A DNA stretch of 7,259 bases from JBNJDW01 sp051745265. GTDB taxonomy: Bacteria > Pseudomonadota > Alphaproteobacteria > Micavibrionales > CSBR16-224. Every line of letters starts with the position of its first letter. The first letter of the stretch is position 1. The stretch covers positions 1 to 7,259 of the forward strand of contig JBNJDW010000094.1 of NCBI GenBank assembly GCA_051745265.1. Reading direction: 5' to 3'. The notes under the pieces were generated by a model, which was given only the letters and a program-made list of their open reading frames with translations, was not told where the DNA came from and did not search any database. A program made the position numbers and the translations under genes. Positions 5,843-7,259 of the stretch are shown here, one piece after another.

Positions 5843-7259
5843 TCAGGCCGTTTCCTTGAAATCCATGCCATACAGCTTTGAATAGACGCCTTTTTGAATA
5901 AGCAGTTGGTTATGACCGCCCTCTTCCACAACTTTGCCGCCTTGCAGAACATAAATATAATCGGCATTTTTGATCGTTGACATGCGATGCGCCACCACCA
6001 GTGTTGTGCGGCCTTCGCGCAGACGGTCCAGCGCATTCTGGACCAGACGTTCGGATTCTGTATCCAGCGCCGATGTCGCCTCATCCAGCAGCAGGATGGG
6101 TGCATTACGCAGCATGGCCCGGGCAATCGCCACCCGTTGCCGTTGACCGCCGGAAAGCTTTACGCCCTGTTCACCGACAATCGTGTCATAGCCTTCGGGC
6201 AGTTTAACGATAAAGTCATGCGCGGCTGCGGATTTGGCCGCTTCAATAACCTGTTCGCGTGTCGCCTGCGGCGTGCCGTAGGCAATATTGTCGTGAAGCG
6301 TATCATTAAATATCGTGACTTCCTGACTAACCAGCGCCATATTCGACCGCAGAGATTTCAGACTGACATCCCGAATATCGGTGCCGCCGATTTTAACAGC
6401 GCCTGCCTGCACATCATAAAACCGCGGTATAAGGTTGATAATTGTCGATTTCCCCGATCCCGAGGACCCGACCAACGCAATCGTTTTTCCTGAAGGGGCA
6501 GAAATATTAACATCCTCCAGAGCTTCCGTGCCGTCAGGATAGCTGAAACTGACATTTTCAAAACTAACCGTATAATTATCTGTGACCAAAGGCTTTGCGT
6601 CAGGCTCATCCTTCACATGCGGCTCAATATCCAGAATATTAAAGATACGATCTGCGGCGGCCAGACCAATTTGCAAAATATTATTCAGCTTTGCCAAACG
6701 CTTCATTGGTTCATAGGCCAGCAGAAAGGCCGTGATAAAAGAAAACAGCTGACCTGCCGTGCTTTCCCCGGCAATAACCTGGTAACCGCCATAAACAATG
6801 ATGGTCACAATCGCAAGCCCGCTAAGCATTTCTGACAATGGCGTTGCCAAGGCTGAGACACGAAATCCCTTAACTGTCAGCTTAAATATTCTCTCTACGC
6901 CATTGTTTACGCGGTCATTTTCATGCTCAATCATGCCATAAGCCTTAACATGACGAACACCCTGAAAAGCCTGCGTCAAATCGGTCGATAAATCACCCAG
7001 TTCATGCTGGGCATGGCTTGATACCTTACGCAGGCGCCTGCCCAGCTTCATGACAAAAATAGCAGCCAGAGGAAAGACCACCAAAGCAATCAGGGTCAGT
7101 TTCCAATCCTGATAAAACATAACCCCGATCAGGATCAGCAGCGTGATGGAATTTTTCCCAACCCCCATAAGGCTTTCAGCAACGGAGCTGCGCATGACCG
7201 TCGCATCCGAAATTACCCGCGACAGCAACTGTCCCGATTTCATTTTCTGGAAAAAGCCA
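5843..7259 (-). CDS. msbA: MsbA-like ABC exporter (permease fused to ATPase), 5' end outside the window
   Basis: This is a type IV (ABCB-like) half-transporter of the inner membrane; MsbA flips lipid A-core, and the substrate here is inferred from similarity only. The frame stays open to the window edge with GFFQK before the internal Met at 7243. FFxxxxSGxLLSR is the family's intracellular-loop motif, so about 100-150 N-terminal residues with the first membrane helices lie beyond the edge. Counting from that Met, membrane helices lie near 31-66 and 133-178. The ATPase follows: Walker A GSSGSGKST (259-267), Q-loop Gln307 in LVSQE, signature LSGGQ (363-367), Walker B ILLLDE (383-388), D-loop SALD (391-394) and switch His419. 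IFNDTLHDNIAYG (311-323) is very MsbA-like. All catalytic elements are intact. Confidence 0.93.
   Translation of the reverse strand, partial: GFFQKMKSGQLLSRVISDATVMRSSVAESLMGVGKNSITLLILIGVMFYQDWKLTLIALVVFPLAAIFVMKLGRRLRKVSSHAQHELGDLSTDLTQAFQGVRHVKAYGMIEHENDRVNNGVERIFKLTVKGFRVSALATPLSEMLSGLAIVTIIVYGGYQVIAGESTAGQLFSFITAFLLAYEPMKRLAKLNNILQIGLAAADRIFNILDIEPHVKDEPDAKPLVTDNYTVSFENVSFSYPDGTEALEDVNISAPSGKTIALVGSSGSGKSTIINLIPRFYDVQAGAVKIGGTDIRDVSLKSLRSNMALVSQEVTIFNDTLHDNIAYGTPQATREQVIEAAKSAAAHDFIVKLPEGYDTIVGEQGVKLSGGQRQRVAIARAMLRNAPILLLDEATSALDTESERLVQNALDRLREGRTTLVVAHRMSTIKNADYIYVLQGGKVVEEGGHNQLLIQKGVYSKLYGMDFKETA

Noticed and set aside
5987..6493. 168-codon open frame on the plus strand
   Set aside because: It lies wholly antisense to the ATPase domain of the exporter. 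Its product is Arg/Cys-rich with no recognisable domain, and no ribosome binding site was noted.
5843..7243. Met at 7243 as the true start of the ABC exporter gene
   Set aside because: The frame continues upstream to the window edge with GFFQK, matching the family's conserved loop, and the first membrane helices are missing. The gene is partial, not short.

Overview
The window looks like chromosomal DNA of an alphaproteobacterium with moderate GC content, possibly a Micavibrio- or Rhodospirillales-like lineage known mainly from metagenomes. This rests on the styles of the UPF0301 (YqgE/AlgH) protein, the hexameric citrate synthase, the MsbA-like exporter, and a secreted protein whose LysM-like segment resembles the N-terminus of alphaproteobacterial L,D-transpeptidases. 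The lineage call is inference; no marker RNA is present. Coding density is high, and the longest stretch without a gene is the 239-base divergent region 2822-3060.

Layout: (1) 21-326, minus: a short secreted protein that stops just after a LysM-like motif, probably a truncated L,D-transpeptidase. (2) 435-1028, minus: an intact YqgE/AlgH gene. (3) 1106-2821, minus: a 571-residue ankyrin-like protein of unknown function with a distinct C-terminal module. (4) 2822-3060: a divergent promoter region. (5) 3061-4359, plus: gltA, complete citrate synthase. (6) 4406-5761, minus: a 451-residue protein with a zinc-protease HELGH motif, convergent with gltA. It appears to be transcribed from a strong promoter that makes a leaderless mRNA, and a 14-bp perfect palindrome covers the -10 box. 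(7) 5843-7259, minus: the C-terminal four fifths of an MsbA-like ABC exporter whose 5' end lies beyond the window.

The housekeeping genes (gltA, yqgE, msbA-like) do not form an evident pathway together. The two unfamiliar genes, the ankyrin-like one and the HELGH protease-like one, flank gltA and each carries its own promoter, so they read as independently controlled accessory genes. No tRNA, rRNA, CRISPR array, insertion sequence or prophage gene was seen. The parts most worth following up are the HELGH protein with its leaderless, palindrome-covered promoter, the ankyrin-like protein with its conserved-looking C-terminal module, and the truncated transpeptidase at the left edge.
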